DNA from: Acanthococcus lagerstroemiae
Lineage: Eukaryota; Arthropoda; Insecta; Hemiptera; Eriococcidae
Assembly (NCBI GenBank): GCA_031841125.1
Contig: CM063111.1
Coordinates: 38,514,955-38,578,954, forward strand
DNA: 64,000 nucleotides
Reading direction: 5' to 3'
Shown here in pieces: positions 53,887 through 64,000 of the stretch; position 1 is the stretch's first letter; each line of letters begins with the position of its first letter. A program made the translations under genes and the position numbers. The notes beneath the pieces are model-generated. The model was not told the DNA's origin, searched no databases, and was given only the letters and a program-made list of their open reading frames with translations.

Positions 53887-54125
53887 ACCAAAATGATTGA
53901 TTTCGCATTAAATGTGACCATAGAACGAGCCAGCGGGCACCTGCGAGAGGTGCTAGACGGGCCCGTGCAGAATCAGACGGCGCTTAGCGAATTGTTCACG
54001 GCCTTTCGTCTCTTTTCCAGCAAGAAGGACGAATCGCTCAAAAATTTACGCGATATTAGTCGCTCGCTCAAATTTGTTAGTTTAACGCACTTTATTAATG
54101 TGGTCCATCTGGGTGAAACCATCAG
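53887..54125 (+). CDS. ttyh: tweety family protein, exon 4 (extracellular domain)
   Basis: After a T-rich tract and acceptor TTGCAG, the exon opens TKMIDFALNVTIERASGHLR in phase 0. It encodes the helical first extracellular domain with two N-glycosylation sequons (NVT near codon 9 and NQT near codon 33), and ends FINVVHLGETIR with the last arginine codon split AG|gtaatt. Local GC content is higher than in the introns, as expected for coding sequence. The 239-nt length keeps the frame with exons 3 and 5. The fit is by position, phase and helical character. The motif identity to the family is weaker here than in exons 2, 3 and 5. Confidence 0.9.
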
Positions 54126-54554
54126 GTAATTACAAGAAAAGTTATTATTGGTTTCGGCCCATCGGCCATATTGTCAAGAGACAGCATGTAAGATCTTTCT
54201 CTCTTCCCCTCTCCCCTTATCAGAGTTTAGGTGATTATTTTCAGCGTCGGAATGGACAGAAGAGCCACTAAGACCGTAACACCTTCCGTGTATTCAATTT
54301 ATTCTTGATAAGATTGGCTGTTTTAGTAATTAGTAATACGTCAGTAGAAATCCAGCAGCCGCCGCTGATTACGAGACTGAATCTTGTATATCTGTGGTAT
54401 TGTTCATTCATTCAGGGTGTCTACGAGTCATGAAAACCATGAAAAATTCACGAATTCAATATTGTATATATAATTTATTATTGCCTAAAAATCATAAATT
54501 CTCTCCAAATTCTTCCGGAAAAAAGAAAAAAAGAAAGAGTCCGACCTCTGCATG

Positions 54555-54740
54555 GAAAGACATTGTTAGATGGATATGTCGTCCTAGCGACCGCGTTGAC
54601 GCACATACCCACATTTCAGTGCCTCCTCTAGTCGTCCATTCTCGGCGTCATTCGGCATTCTCTACGCAACTACATCACGATAGTAACCTTTTTCTGCGGA
54701 ATTTTTCTCTTTCGTGCTGCGAGCCATAGATATAATATCC
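54555..54740. repeat. Interspersed repeat R3, copy 2
   Basis: It matches 36500-36755 through CTAGTCGTCCATTCTCGGCG, ACGCAACTACATCACGATAG and TTTCTGCGGAATTTTTCTCT, with ~60 bp missing between the first two blocks. Confidence 0.65.
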
Positions 54741-55120
54741 ATGTCAAAAATGGAGCATAGGCAGCAGTACAGGGTGCCTAAAAGTTGATTATTTATATTA
54801 AAAAAATGATGCGTGAGAGGTGACCACGTGTACTCGATATGGTAGGTACGGTGGTGACATGAGCCGGCCTGCTGTGTGTGTGTTATTTTGTGGATGAATT
54901 TTTAACGTACATTTTCGTAAATTGATTATTTTAGCATTTTCCTTCTTGAATGCGAATTCCAAAATATTAGCAAAGGAAGAAGTTTAACAAGTATCACTGA
55001 AACCTCAAAATTAATTTTTTTGTTTTTGCAGTTTAGGATCCCTAACTTGAGTATTGTGAGCCCATGAAAAAAGACATGGAAAGGTCAAGAAAAAGTCATA
55101 AATTTGACAAATTTGTACAT

Positions 55121-55550
55121 ACCGTATATCTCCGAGTATAAGCTGCTCACTAATATAAGCCGCGCCCAAAATTTAAAGACGTACTTCAAAAATAATTTAT
55201 TATATGCGAATATAAGCCGCAGAATATGTACCAATAATACTAGAAAATCATTTTAAAAATCGGTAGGTAACTGCTAGTCTGAGTCTCTGAGTCATCTTCA
55301 TCGCTAGAAGAACTTGAGTAGTCATCTTCCTCGCATTCATTTTAGCAGTGCACATGCACAGACATGAAACTTATGGGAGTTACCAATAAGGTAACAAAAA
55401 ATATCCACCGACTCCCTAATACCTACCTCCACCACTATATTTTTTTTTAATGATTTTTTGAAATTATTCGTATATAAGCCGCACCCCACATTTTTAAACG
55501 TCAATTTCTGAAAAAATGTGCGGCTTGAATCGGAGGTATACGGTATTTGG
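55121..55550. mobile_element. MITE with ACCGTATA ends nested in the intron-4 element
   Basis: The left end reads ATACCGTATATCTCCGAGTA, then TAAGCTGC, and AATATAAGCCGC twice. The right end reverse-complemented reads ATACCGTATACCTCCGATTC, then AAGCCGCAC. An element type with ATAAGCCGCACC-like subterminal repeats is common in animal genomes. No transposase is present. Confidence 0.7.
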
Positions 55551-55802
55551 TAGACATCCTGTTCGTGGTTATGTGAAATTTTGAGGCTGAAAGGCAGTGT
55601 GAGAATCTCGCTTCCGTGTATCCTCGAAATCGTCTATTCATGAGTGGATATTTTGTTCTCAGTATGCAAATACGAGTTGCATTATTGTTTCAATTTCTAC
55701 CAGTACAAACTCGTTATCAGTCTTCATTATTGATACGCTTTATTGAAAGTCTAAAATGATATAGAATTAATATTACCTCTGTATTTCTCGAATTTCTTAC
55801 AG

Positions 55803-55898
55803 ATGGCCAGTAACCATGGGTGTGCTGTGTTTACTTTTAGTTTTCTGCATTGTGCTGCTGTTTGGTGTAGCCAGACATTCTCGTTACGCTTTAATAAT
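55803..55898 (+). CDS. ttyh: tweety family protein, exon 5 (TM3)
   Basis: The acceptor TTCTTACAG is followed by A, completing the split arginine codon, then WPVTMGVLCLLLVFCIVLLF, the third membrane helix, and GVARHSRYALIM, the basic post-helix motif typical of tweety proteins. The donor AT|gtaagt leaves phase 2. The following exon was not found in the remaining 8.1 kb, so the protein continues outside the window. Full-length family members are roughly 450-950 residues, so less than about half is present. Confidence 0.94.
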
Positions 55899-57039
55899 GT
55901 AAGTAACCGAAATCGTTATACTCTGTGCTGAACTTTCGCAAAGTTGCGGTTTTCTGAAACGTTGGAAATGAACGTAGTTACTCTGCTATCACAGTATTTT
56001 TACAATATTAAGTATACTTAGGTATACCGGGTGTCCCTGCATAGATTACGAATATTTCAACAGTGTGTAGAACTCACCGAGACAGAAAAAAAGTTCAAAT
56101 ACCATTTTCTCGAATTCTCAAATGGGAGGAATTTAAGTGTACCTGAAAGTGTACCCGTACAATTTTTGAGATAGGGTAATATTTTATCAATGAAACTTGA
56201 AGTACTTTTAATTTCCAACAAAAAAGTACTGAAACATTTTTGCCTATCGTTGAAATTGAAGGCGCTACACAACATCAAAAATATGAAAAATTTTGAAAAT
56301 TCTCCCCTAATTTAGGGGGGAGGGAGTAATTTACACCAGGTGGAATGTTGAGCTAGGAGACTTCAACAAAAGTGCTACGCGCGGCAAACACCCTAAAAAA
56401 AACGCAACCCCCAAGCCATGCAGCTGCGCGCTGCAACAAGGACGCGCCTTAGCAGCACGAGACGTGGTACGCGTAGTGCCTAGTCTATCTACTGCGTATA
56501 ATTTATTATCGCAGCGGAGGAAACGTAAACCTTTGACTATATATAACTATATGGACTGATCAAGTTGATAAAATGTTGTTTCAACATCTTTTGTGCAATA
56601 ATGATTAAGCGAATGATAACAGGTGATAACCTGTAATTTATGTAATGTACGTATACAAAGATCTGCGGATTCAAATAATTCCTGTCACCATAAGGATTGT
56701 TTTTGATGTTAATGATGAATATTCTTAGTCTCTTTTTGATTAGTTGTTTCCAATTGACAGCAATTACTGAGTTCGAAACGATAGTTGTGGCGTTTAATGC
56801 TAAAACAACATTCGTGAGGAACTCTTGTTTTGTGAAGAAAACTTGTGCTTTGATACAATTTTACGGCTGCTTTTGTTACAGACTTTTCCAACTTAAATTT
56901 GGGAGCGGTTGAATTATTCCTGTAAAACAAACGCTGAAGCAGGCTATGGAATAAAAGACGTATTGATTTGCCTTGTTTTCTCCGTTTTTCTTCTCATTCT
57001 TCCTTTTGTGCAAAATATTTGGCTGTATCAATAGAGAAA

Positions 57040-57288
57040 TACGGTATATATAATTGAAAAATACATTGGTTGATGTATAGGCTCAAAAGTGGACTGATTT
57101 TAGCAAATAAATCGCATCTTTTCAACATTACAACGTTAGGATCTAGGATACAGAACAAACTGATAACCAGAAATCACAACAAGGTCTTCTCTAATCATAT
57201 AGCACAAAAGATGTTGAAACAGGGTCGTGTGCAAGATTTCCTTGTAGTAGTGTCGTCTTGATCAGTCCATATAGTTATATATAGTCAA
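57040..57288. repeat. First copy of a ~250-bp direct duplication flanking homopolymer runs
   Basis: It is nearly identical to 57573-57824. The differences seen are single-base indels in a T-run (GATTTTAGC versus GATTTTTAGC) and CATATAGC versus CATTATAGC. It ends with the complete right terminal repeat of the hAT-like element. Confidence 0.85.
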
Positions 57289-57572
57289 AAAACCCCCAAA
57301 AAAAATTTAAAAAAAAAAAAAGGGGGGGCCCCCCCTTTTTAAAAAAAAAGGGAAAAAAAACCCCCCCGGGTTTTTGGGGAAAACCCCCCAAAAAAAGGAA
57401 AAAACCCCCCAAAAAAAAAAAATTTTAAAAAAAAAACCCCCCAAAAAAACCCCCTTTTTTTCCCCTTTTAAAACCCCAAAAAAAAAAAACCCCCCCCCCC
57501 TTTCCCCCTCCCCAAAAAAACCCCCCCCTTAAAAAAAAAATTTTTTTCCCCCCCCCCCCCCCCCAAAACCCC
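57289..57572. other. Block of alternating A, C, G and T homopolymers, probable assembly artefact
   Basis: The block consists almost wholly of homopolymer runs of 4-14 bases (A-runs, C-runs, some G and T runs) with no other texture. It joins two nearly identical 250-bp flanks. Natural DNA rarely looks like this, whereas poorly resolved consensus from error-prone reads or a bad join does. The minus-strand glycine/phenylalanine frame it produces is meaningless. Confidence 0.8.
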
Positions 57573-57824
57573 TACGGTATATATAATTGAAAAATACATT
57601 GGTTGATGTATAGGCTCAAAAGTGGACTGATTTTTAGCAAATAAATCGCATCTTTTCAACATTACAACGTTAGGATCTAGGATACAGAACAAACTGATAA
57701 CCAGAAATCACAACAAGGTCTTCTCTAATCATTATAGCACAAAAGATGTTGAAACAGGGTCGTGTGCAAGATTTCCTTGTAGTAGTGTCGTCTTGATCAG
57801 TCCATATAGTTATATATAGTCAAA
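57573..57824. repeat. Second copy of the ~250-bp direct duplication
   Basis: See the first copy at 57040-57288. This copy is followed by the true 3' target duplication of the hAT-like element, so this is the copy attached to the flanking mariner sequence. Confidence 0.85.
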
Positions 57825-57939
57825 GACGTAAACACTTCGTAAACAATACTTGCTTATCATTGGGAATGTTGGTTTGTTGGTTTTCACTCTAGGATTACAA
57901 ATTTTTATTGCTTTGTCTTCTAATCGTTTAAACTCCTAT

Positions 57940-58720
57940 CGAAAAGTGAGAAGTGAGTTCGCGAAGAAATATTCGAATGTCCGGATGCCGAACAAGAGTT
58001 GTATTATGCGTATGCATTCAGAGTTTCAAAAAACTGGTTGTATTGGGATCCAAAAATACGTTCGTTAACATACAGTTCTGTCCGGGGCAAAGGAAGCGAA
58101 GTTGAAACTGTTATGGAAAAACTCCCAACCAGGTTAATGAATGAAGCTCGACAAGAGGTCAATCTATCGCATGAAAGCATGTATCGAGCTGCACAACTGT
58201 TATCGATGAGACGATATCGTATCCTTCACGAACTTAAGCCAGTTGATTTCGCGATACGAGTTCGGTACTAAATGGTTCCTTCGCTTCACACGTAGAATGA
58301 ATATCCTGAACTCCGTATTCTTCAGCGATAAAAACTGGTTTCAATTGAACGGTTACATCAATTACGCGTTGGTGGTCAGCTGAAAATTCGTATCAACTAA
58401 TATTGGAAACCCGTTGCATTCTGCGAAAATTGGAGTATGGTGCGGAATTTCACGCGGCAAAATTATCGGTCCTCTGAACGACTGATCTCGAAAGGTCTAT
58501 CATCTTTCGCCCGATTTGAACCCGCTAGATTTTTTTCTTTGGGGCTACCTCAAGGATCGATCGAGTTTACCACAACCCGCAAACAATAGGTGAATTTAGA
58601 AAGAGCATTGAAGACGTCATTCACTCGATTCCAAATTCGATACTGTAAAAAGTAGTCCGTAACAGGATTCGTTGAACAAAATGCTGCTTGAAAGCTATTG
58701 TAAAGATTATTTAATAATAT
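57940..58720 (+). pseudogene. Tc1/mariner-group transposase relic
   Basis: Plus-strand frames show an N-terminal helix-turn-helix region (RKVRSEFAKKYSNVRMPNKS), then ILHELKPVDFAIRVRY. The first catalytic block is VFFSDKNWFQLNGYINY, followed by KIGVWCGISRGKIIGPL. After a deletion that removes the second catalytic acid comes SPDLNPLDFFLWGYLKDR, which contains the third. Stops and frameshifts are present. The VFFSD..WF..GYIN and DLNPLDFFLWGYLKD motifs are shared with a large class of insect mariner-like transposases. Confidence 0.85.
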
Positions 58721-59244
58721 GGTGTAATTTTTCTTTTTTTATACTCTACTCAATTATTAAACGAGATCTCCGCTTGTTTTTTTTCACTTTTTCAATTTTG
58801 GCTTGCGTTTTCAATGGTTGATCCTGTAGATGTGTAGATAACGATTTTCAAATATTGATAACTTCGGATACACTGAATCAAATTCAATCAATGATGGTTC
58901 CTTGAAGTTCCCTAGCTCAACATTCCGCCTGACCCAAATTACTCTCTCCTCCCTAAATTAAAGGAGAATTTTCAAAGTTTTGTTATTTTTTGATGTTGTG
59001 TGGCGCCTTCAATTTCAACGATAGGCAAAAATGTTTCAGCACCTTTTTTGTTGGAAATTAAAAGTTCTTCAAGTTTTATTGATAACATTTTACTCTATCT
59101 CAAAAATTGTACAAGTACACTTTCAGGTACACTTTATTTCCTCCTATTTGAGAATTTGAGAAAATGGTATTTGAACTTTTTTTTTGTCTCGATGAGTTCT
59201 ACACACTGTTGAAATATTCGTAATCTATGCAGGGACACCCGGTA

Positions 59245-60760
59245 CTTCCTTTTTTTTTTTTTTTTTTTTTTTTAATTTGTTGCATCGAGTAGGCTAGCAG
59301 TTTTTCTGCTGATATTTTTACATATTCTTTTAAAAGATTGCCAGGAAGTTTCATTATTTTATTTTCCCTGTTGAGAGAAGAATCTATAATTGAAGCGTGC
59401 AGCCGAACAGCGAGACAAGCGCCACTTACCAAGTTGTGTAGGATATGCATTATTGAAAACAAACGACCTCGCGGATCGCGAGATAGTAACAGGGTGTTTG
59501 CCATTGGGACTGTGCAAATTATAGATGCGCTAGTATAGAATAGGTATTTTTTGATAAGAAACTGATGCATTGACGTCACTAACGTCTTCTTTTTCGTTTT
59601 TCCCCGGGAACATAAAAGCTCAGGACGCTACACGCACATCATGGAAGTTCAAGGCTTCAAACTGTGAAGCTGCAGACTGCAATCACATGGCAGACTTTGA
59701 TCAACACAGAACATACTAGAATACATTTCCATTTTCCATTTAATTCATTCCAAGCGGCAAGCAGAAATTAAACACTCTACCTTTACAAGACAAATAAATT
59801 CGAAGGACATAAATCCAAGGAATTTAAAAACTCAGGAGTTTCAATGAATATGAACTGTCAGCTGCTGATAACAATTCAGAGGGACAGGAATTTTATTTCG
59901 ATTCAAATAAACAAGGAATTTTACTTCCATTCAAATAAAGTTGTGTTCTTGCTTCAGAAAACGCACATTAATGTGTTCTTACTCCTCATTACAATGTTTA
60001 TAAGGATGCAAAGATATTAGCTCTACGCTCCACTCCTGGTCATACAACGTGTGAAGTATTCGTGAACCGTTCAAATGCGAGAAAGATATAATCTTTCATT
60101 TCAAAAACAAAACGTAATCTGTCACTTATTTATTCACGTTTTTCGTTGATTCCGCTACACAATTATAATAGAAGTTCAAATTTGTGGTTGAAGGCATGTT
60201 GATGGTTTTGGATGATTCCTTGTTCCTGATAACAAAAAGACAAAGTTAAATAGTCAAACAAGAAACAAAATATTTTGTGAAAGACCTGAAACAGAATACC
60301 AAAATTACCACTTACTTAATACTGCTAAAATATTTATGGGACATAACTGATAACTCACATCGCATTATTCTTTGGAAAATTTCCCAATAAGAGTACCACA
60401 GAATGTTGCATTTACTTGGTTCGATTCAAATACATTATATGCTAATTCAACTGAGAACCCATTTCATATAAACATACAATACACTTACCTCTTCTAAATC
60501 CAGTTAATGTCTTCACTTTCCTTGAGGAAATATTTCCTTTTATAGAAAAGTACAAATCGCACAATACTGTCATGAGTAAAATACGAAATCACGAAATAAA
60601 ACGTAAACAAGTTGTATTTGTAAATCGTAAGTGTAATGGAGAGGATACATTCATATTTCATAATAGAAGGCAACTGAGCTAAAACTGAACTATGAGCTGT
60701 AAACAATTCAATCTTATTTAAAAAAAAAAAAATGAAAAAGCAAGTGCAATAGGGTGCTTG
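59245..60760. other. Unassigned AT-rich intronic DNA
   Basis: A T-run of over 20 bases follows the mariner-group element at 59251-59274. Nothing else is assignable. GGCAAACACCCTAAAAAAA near 60774 also occurs near 56386, inside the mariner-group element. Confidence 0.4.
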
Positions 60761-62979
60761 CACCGCTGCGCGCGGGCAAACACCCTAAAAAAATCAGCTC
60801 ATGCGCTTCTACCTAAAATCGTTTACCTAAGTTAGCCTTGGACGCTATCTAGTGGCATTTACTTGAAACAGACTCGCAGATGTGATAGAAGAGACTCGAA
60901 TCTTGATGTTCCACTGAAAATCTCAATTTTGCCCAGGATGGCGCTTGTCTGGTTGTTCGGCCACACGCTTCAATTTCTTTGAATGATCATATCTTAGCTC
61001 GTTCAACAGTAAAGGTTGGCGACTGTATCTTCATGTTGTCTAAATAAATTGTCTGCTTACTATGTTAGAAAAAGGAGCCATTACTTTGAAGCATCTGCAC
61101 ATTTCTTCATTGTATAGATTAAAAACAAAATTTGATTAGGTACTACCTCCAGAATTTTAAAATATTTATTTAGCGAACCTTCTGCATAATACTTGATCAT
61201 GTACCTACTGCAGTAATGGCGATCTTCCCGTGACAAGACGTACCAAACATTTCTTCTAGTGAAAAAGTTCATTATCACCGAAATCGGGAGGGGGTGGAGT
61301 ATAAATGATACAGGATTGTTTCTTTTAACGGTTTTCACTTATTGTAACAAATTTCTCATATCCAGTATAGAGAAAATCCCTGAGCAGTTTTTTTCCCTTA
61401 GAAATTTTCCCTCTTTAAGATCACCACCACTACTTCATTGCAAATGTAATGCAGCTAAGGAAACGGTATCTTGAGCGAGAAAAATCAGATGCTAGTTTCC
61501 AAGTGCGTCTTGTACAGCCAACTTTAAGGAGTATTAAAACGAAAAATGCCCGATTGATGACTAAGATACAGTGTTTTAAAAATCGAATGTGGTAAACCCA
61601 AGTTTTGAGGCGAAAAAAAAACACTTACGTTTGGAAATAAAATCTTACATTATTTTGAACGCGAAGTTGGATCAAGGTGGGACAAATGATTCTCAAGTTA
61701 TGGTGTTCAGTCTCTTTTTCAGTAATAAATTTCTCCTTCCAGTGGAGGGAGAGGAACAAGACATACCGCCGTGTTTCGAATTTTAAATGAGAAGATACGG
61801 AGTACATTGTCTGGTCGAAATGGGAGACTTGTGCGTCGCTGATTTTGGATGTTTCATCTGATTTCTGACGCGGCTCTAATTTGAGCCTTAGAATGTCAGT
61901 CGGAGACAAAATTGATGCGACTCTAAAAACCAAACTAGGTTGTCGCAGTTGGAGTTCTTCGGCTGGCTGATTTGGAGTATCCCATCAGATTTGTGATCGG
62001 GTTCCAATTTGAAGCTCCATAGTCGAAATGGCATCCTTTAGAAGGGGCAAAATTGACCTTCCTTAAAAAATCGAACAATTTAAATAGACAGTTTTCACTA
62101 CACCACCCAGTTTCAATCCCTAGAATTCAAATTTCACGAGGGAAGGAAAGGTGTAGTATTGAGGTGACTTGGGAAAATGAAACAAATCGTCGAGGGATTT
62201 CTTGGGGTCTCTAATTTCAAATATAAGGCAGTGACACATGACGTCACCAGAACGCTTGTTATCAATATTGGAGGAAACAACCAAAATGAAATACATATAG
62301 TCTGATGGGAAATTAACGATTTTTTCCATTTATGTCGAAATCTCTAAGTAAGTGGAATTACGTGAAAAATGATGAAAATGAAATTTTTAGAAAACGGTAT
62401 TTACATTTTTATAAAGCAACTTCCATATAATTTCGAACATTCTCTCGCGAATTATTACAATTTGAAAATTGAATATACTAGTAAGTAGCTCAACATTTTG
62501 AATTATGTATTTCGGATTTACGTTATTTCTAATTAAATTCAGTAATAATAGTCAACGTTTCACCATCGACTGCCAAAAACTCGGTTTCACTTGAAAAAAA
62601 CGCAAAATTATTCACTCATTTTTATCAATTTTATCAAACTTGGGAGCAAAGTATGTGAACAAAGCCAAAGTGCCATTCCCCTATTCTATCCGATTCGACG
62701 TCCAACATGGTCTCCAAAATTAAAAAATCCTAATTTCACAATTGAAATTCAAACTTTCGTTCTTGAATAGAATTGGATGAAATATTCGAATTGAGCTACC
62801 CAAATTAACGCCCGTTTCGATGCTCTGTTTGATTTTGTGAGTCATCACGGAAATTTTACCCATTTCAAGTCTGAAATGTGAGTTTTGAGGCGTACATCAG
62901 GGTCAGATTTGAATTCAAGTGAAATAACCTGAATTAATGTCTCAAGAATCTGCTATTTCGATCGGTTGTTACATAAAAG
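60761..62979. other. Unassigned AT-rich intronic DNA with old repeat traces
   Basis: GTGCGTCGCTGATTTTGGATG near 61830 and GGCTGATTTGGAGTATCCCATCAGATTTGTGATCG-like sequence near 61965 are two units of a decayed ~130-bp repeat (each has a CATCTGATTT/CATCAGATTTGTGA phrase). Frames of up to 102 codons have no domain. Confidence 0.35.
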
Positions 62980-63130
62980 TTTTTTTTTTTTTTGGGGGGG
63001 GGGGTTAACGACCAAGATATTTTCTAGATATTGTCTGAAATCTCTGTAGGCACCTTTTTATCATCTTATTGAATAGTTTTTGGATTATTTTATTGATTAA
63101 TTAATTAATTAATTTTTTTTTGGGGGGGGG
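62980..63130. repeat. Low-complexity T-run/G-run pairs and (AATT)n
   Basis: A T-run followed by a G-run occurs at 62981-63003 and again at 63111-63130, the second preceded by TTAATTAATTAATTAATT. The two T/G junctions are about 125 bp apart, with TTTTAGATAT/TTTCTAGATATT nearby in each, so a duplicated unit is possible. Confidence 0.6.
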
Positions 63131-64000
63131 GCTGAAATGATGCTTGCACCCCTTCAGATTTTTTAGATATATACTTTGTACTTCTGTTACGCCACTGATT
63201 TAGACAGTCATCTCAGTAATTTCCCATTCGAAAGTCAGCGAAGCTGTGGAACGTCCTGAGCGTTCTTTGGAAGAGATGAAAATTGTCTGACAGACCCCAT
63301 CAATTGCGTAGGAAATTTGCCAGATATCGCTGTTTTGTAGCATTTAAATCGAAGGATCATCATGACCCTCTTTAGGTATTTTGACTCCGTTGAAAAAATT
63401 GACCTCGCTGATTTACGTTACCTTGGGCTGCATCACGAATATCAACTCCGAAATTTTGTTTGTGGCGTACCATTCCTGTAACTTCATTGCTCCCTCAGTC
63501 ATGGGAGCTAAAAATCACAGGATTTGAGAAATGTTCAATGTCTATGGTGGCAATGTTGATATCCGGAGCCATTGTATCGAGTAATAACACGTATATTTTA
63601 TCCTCTATATGAAGTCTTGTGGCCTATATTGAGCCTTCAATGTTTCCAGTTATGTGACATTTTGGGCGAAGAATTGAGAGTCCAGTAGAGAGCTCAAGAT
63701 TTGATTTTTAAATCAAGTCTTGAGTCCTCTACTGAACTTCGATAAAATATGAATGTTATTATAGCTCGATGCTATCTATGCCTATCATTTCTTTTATATC
63801 GCGTTTTCAAATTTGAACTTCAAATTCCAAGAAAATGTGGTGTTTTTGAAAAATTGAAATGCAGTGCACGTAGGGTTACAAATTGGCTAAATGGAATACA
63901 GGTACATTCAATTTCAAAGTATTTGAATGGGGGTCAAAATTTCTTTGTTCGCAATTTATGGCTTGCTCTGCTTGCAGTTCATCACATTGTTCCATTAACC
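63131..64000. other. Unassigned intronic DNA
   Basis: A short inverted pair, AGTAGAGAGCTCAAGATTTGA and TCAAGTCTTGAGTCCTCTACT, near 63683-63732 can form a hairpin. No exon of the tweety gene or other gene was recognised. Confidence 0.35.

Larger units (their letters stand above)
54413..55561. mobile_element. TIR element in tweety intron 4, same end type as 11205-12838
   Basis: The left end is CAGGGTGTCTAC and the right end is GTAGACATCCTG, one mismatch from a perfect 12-bp inverted pair and the same terminal sequence as the element at 11205-12838. TCATGAAAACCATGAAAAA follows the left end, and AGACATGGAAAGGTC lies inside. The R3 repeat (54555-54740) and a second MITE (55121-55550) are contained in it. 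The flanking duplication has decayed (TCATT versus TTCGT). Confidence 0.7.
56531..57825. mobile_element. hAT-like element with 8-bp duplication, nested in the mariner-group element; its interior is disturbed
   Basis: ACGTAAAC lies directly on both sides (56523-56530 and 57826-57833). The terminal inverted repeats begin CTTTGACTATATATAACTAT and stay identical through GGACTGATCAAG. Farther in, CAACATCTTTTGTGC pairs with GCACAAAAGATGTTG. An 8-bp duplication is the hallmark of hAT elements. No transposase is seen. The right part is present twice around homopolymer runs (57289-57572), so the apparent length is unreliable. Confidence 0.82.
56027..59242 (+). mobile_element. Tc1/mariner-group element with ~325-bp inverted repeats (last tweety intron)
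   Basis: The ends CCGGGTGTCCCTGCATAGAT (56027) and its reverse complement ending at 59242 are flanked by TA on both sides (56025-56026 and 59243-59244). The inverted repeats extend about 325 bp (56027-56350 and 58917-59242) with mostly point differences, which is long for this group. A transposase relic runs on the + strand at about 57900-58700. A hAT-like element is nested at 56531-57825. Confidence 0.88.

Noticed and set aside
57468..57692. Glycine/phenylalanine-rich minus-strand protein
   Set aside because: It is produced by the homopolymer block and the duplicated flank, not by real coding sequence.

Overview
The window is eukaryotic nuclear DNA, most likely from an insect or other arthropod. 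It holds one recognisable host gene with small phase-compatible exons, canonical GT/AG splice sites and long introns. Around it lies a dense, mostly decayed population of RTE-like and Jockey-like LINEs, mariner/Tc1, piggyBac-like, MULE-like, pogo-like and hAT-like DNA elements, a Helitron-type helicase relic, tRNA-derived SINEs and MITEs. There are no operons, no functional tRNA or rRNA genes and no CRISPR array. The species cannot be named from the sequence.

The host gene is a member of the tweety (TTYH) membrane-protein family on the + strand. Five coding exons are assigned: 37675-37812 (start codon), 48435-48595, 48928-49039, 53887-54125 and 55803-55898. They join in frame to 746 nt (248 codons plus 2 nt) and cover the extracellular N-terminus, TM1, TM2, most of the first extracellular domain and TM3. 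The last exon ends in phase 2 and no following exon is recognisable in the remaining 8 kb, so the gene runs off the right edge. A splice acceptor near 37562 implies at least one upstream non-coding exon that could not be located.

Region 1-10 kb: decayed tandem repeats, two GAATGAAC-type simple-repeat tracts split by a pogo-like MITE with another MITE inside it, a GC-rich retroposon fragment, a TIR element and a tRNA-derived SINE. Region 10-21 kb: minisatellite; an RTE-like LINE broken by a TATAC-flanked TIR element and by a small MITE; a second SINE type; a TTAA-flanked piggyBac-like relic; and a further RTE-like LINE split by a 1.95-kb insert that carries a Helitron-type helicase relic and a ~177-bp tandem repeat. 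Region 21-33 kb: a MITE; a mariner relic split by a composite element that itself contains a GC-rich retroposon; foldback elements; an RTE-like LINE with clear target-site duplications; and a second tRNA-derived SINE copy. Region 33-37 kb: a Jockey-like LINE with a 35-bp target duplication, inserted into what looks like the tail of a DDE transposase, and an RTE-like fragment.

Region 37-56 kb is the tweety gene. Its introns hold SINE and retroposon copies, an ORF1-bearing LINE with an in-frame internal deletion, a near-perfect 34-bp-arm hairpin, a foldback pair enclosing a Jockey fragment, a GC-rich island, two MULE transposase fragments, a duplicated transposon-type protein fragment and nested MITEs. 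Region 56-64 kb (last intron) holds a Tc1/mariner element with ~325-bp inverted repeats. A hAT-like element sits inside it, and that element contains 284 bp of A/C/G/T homopolymer runs between duplicated flanks, which looks like an assembly error. The rest is AT-rich intronic DNA.

The recurring theme is nested insertion. For several insertions the target-site duplications can be read on both sides, so the order of events can be reconstructed. I found no convincing new defence, biosynthetic or signalling system.
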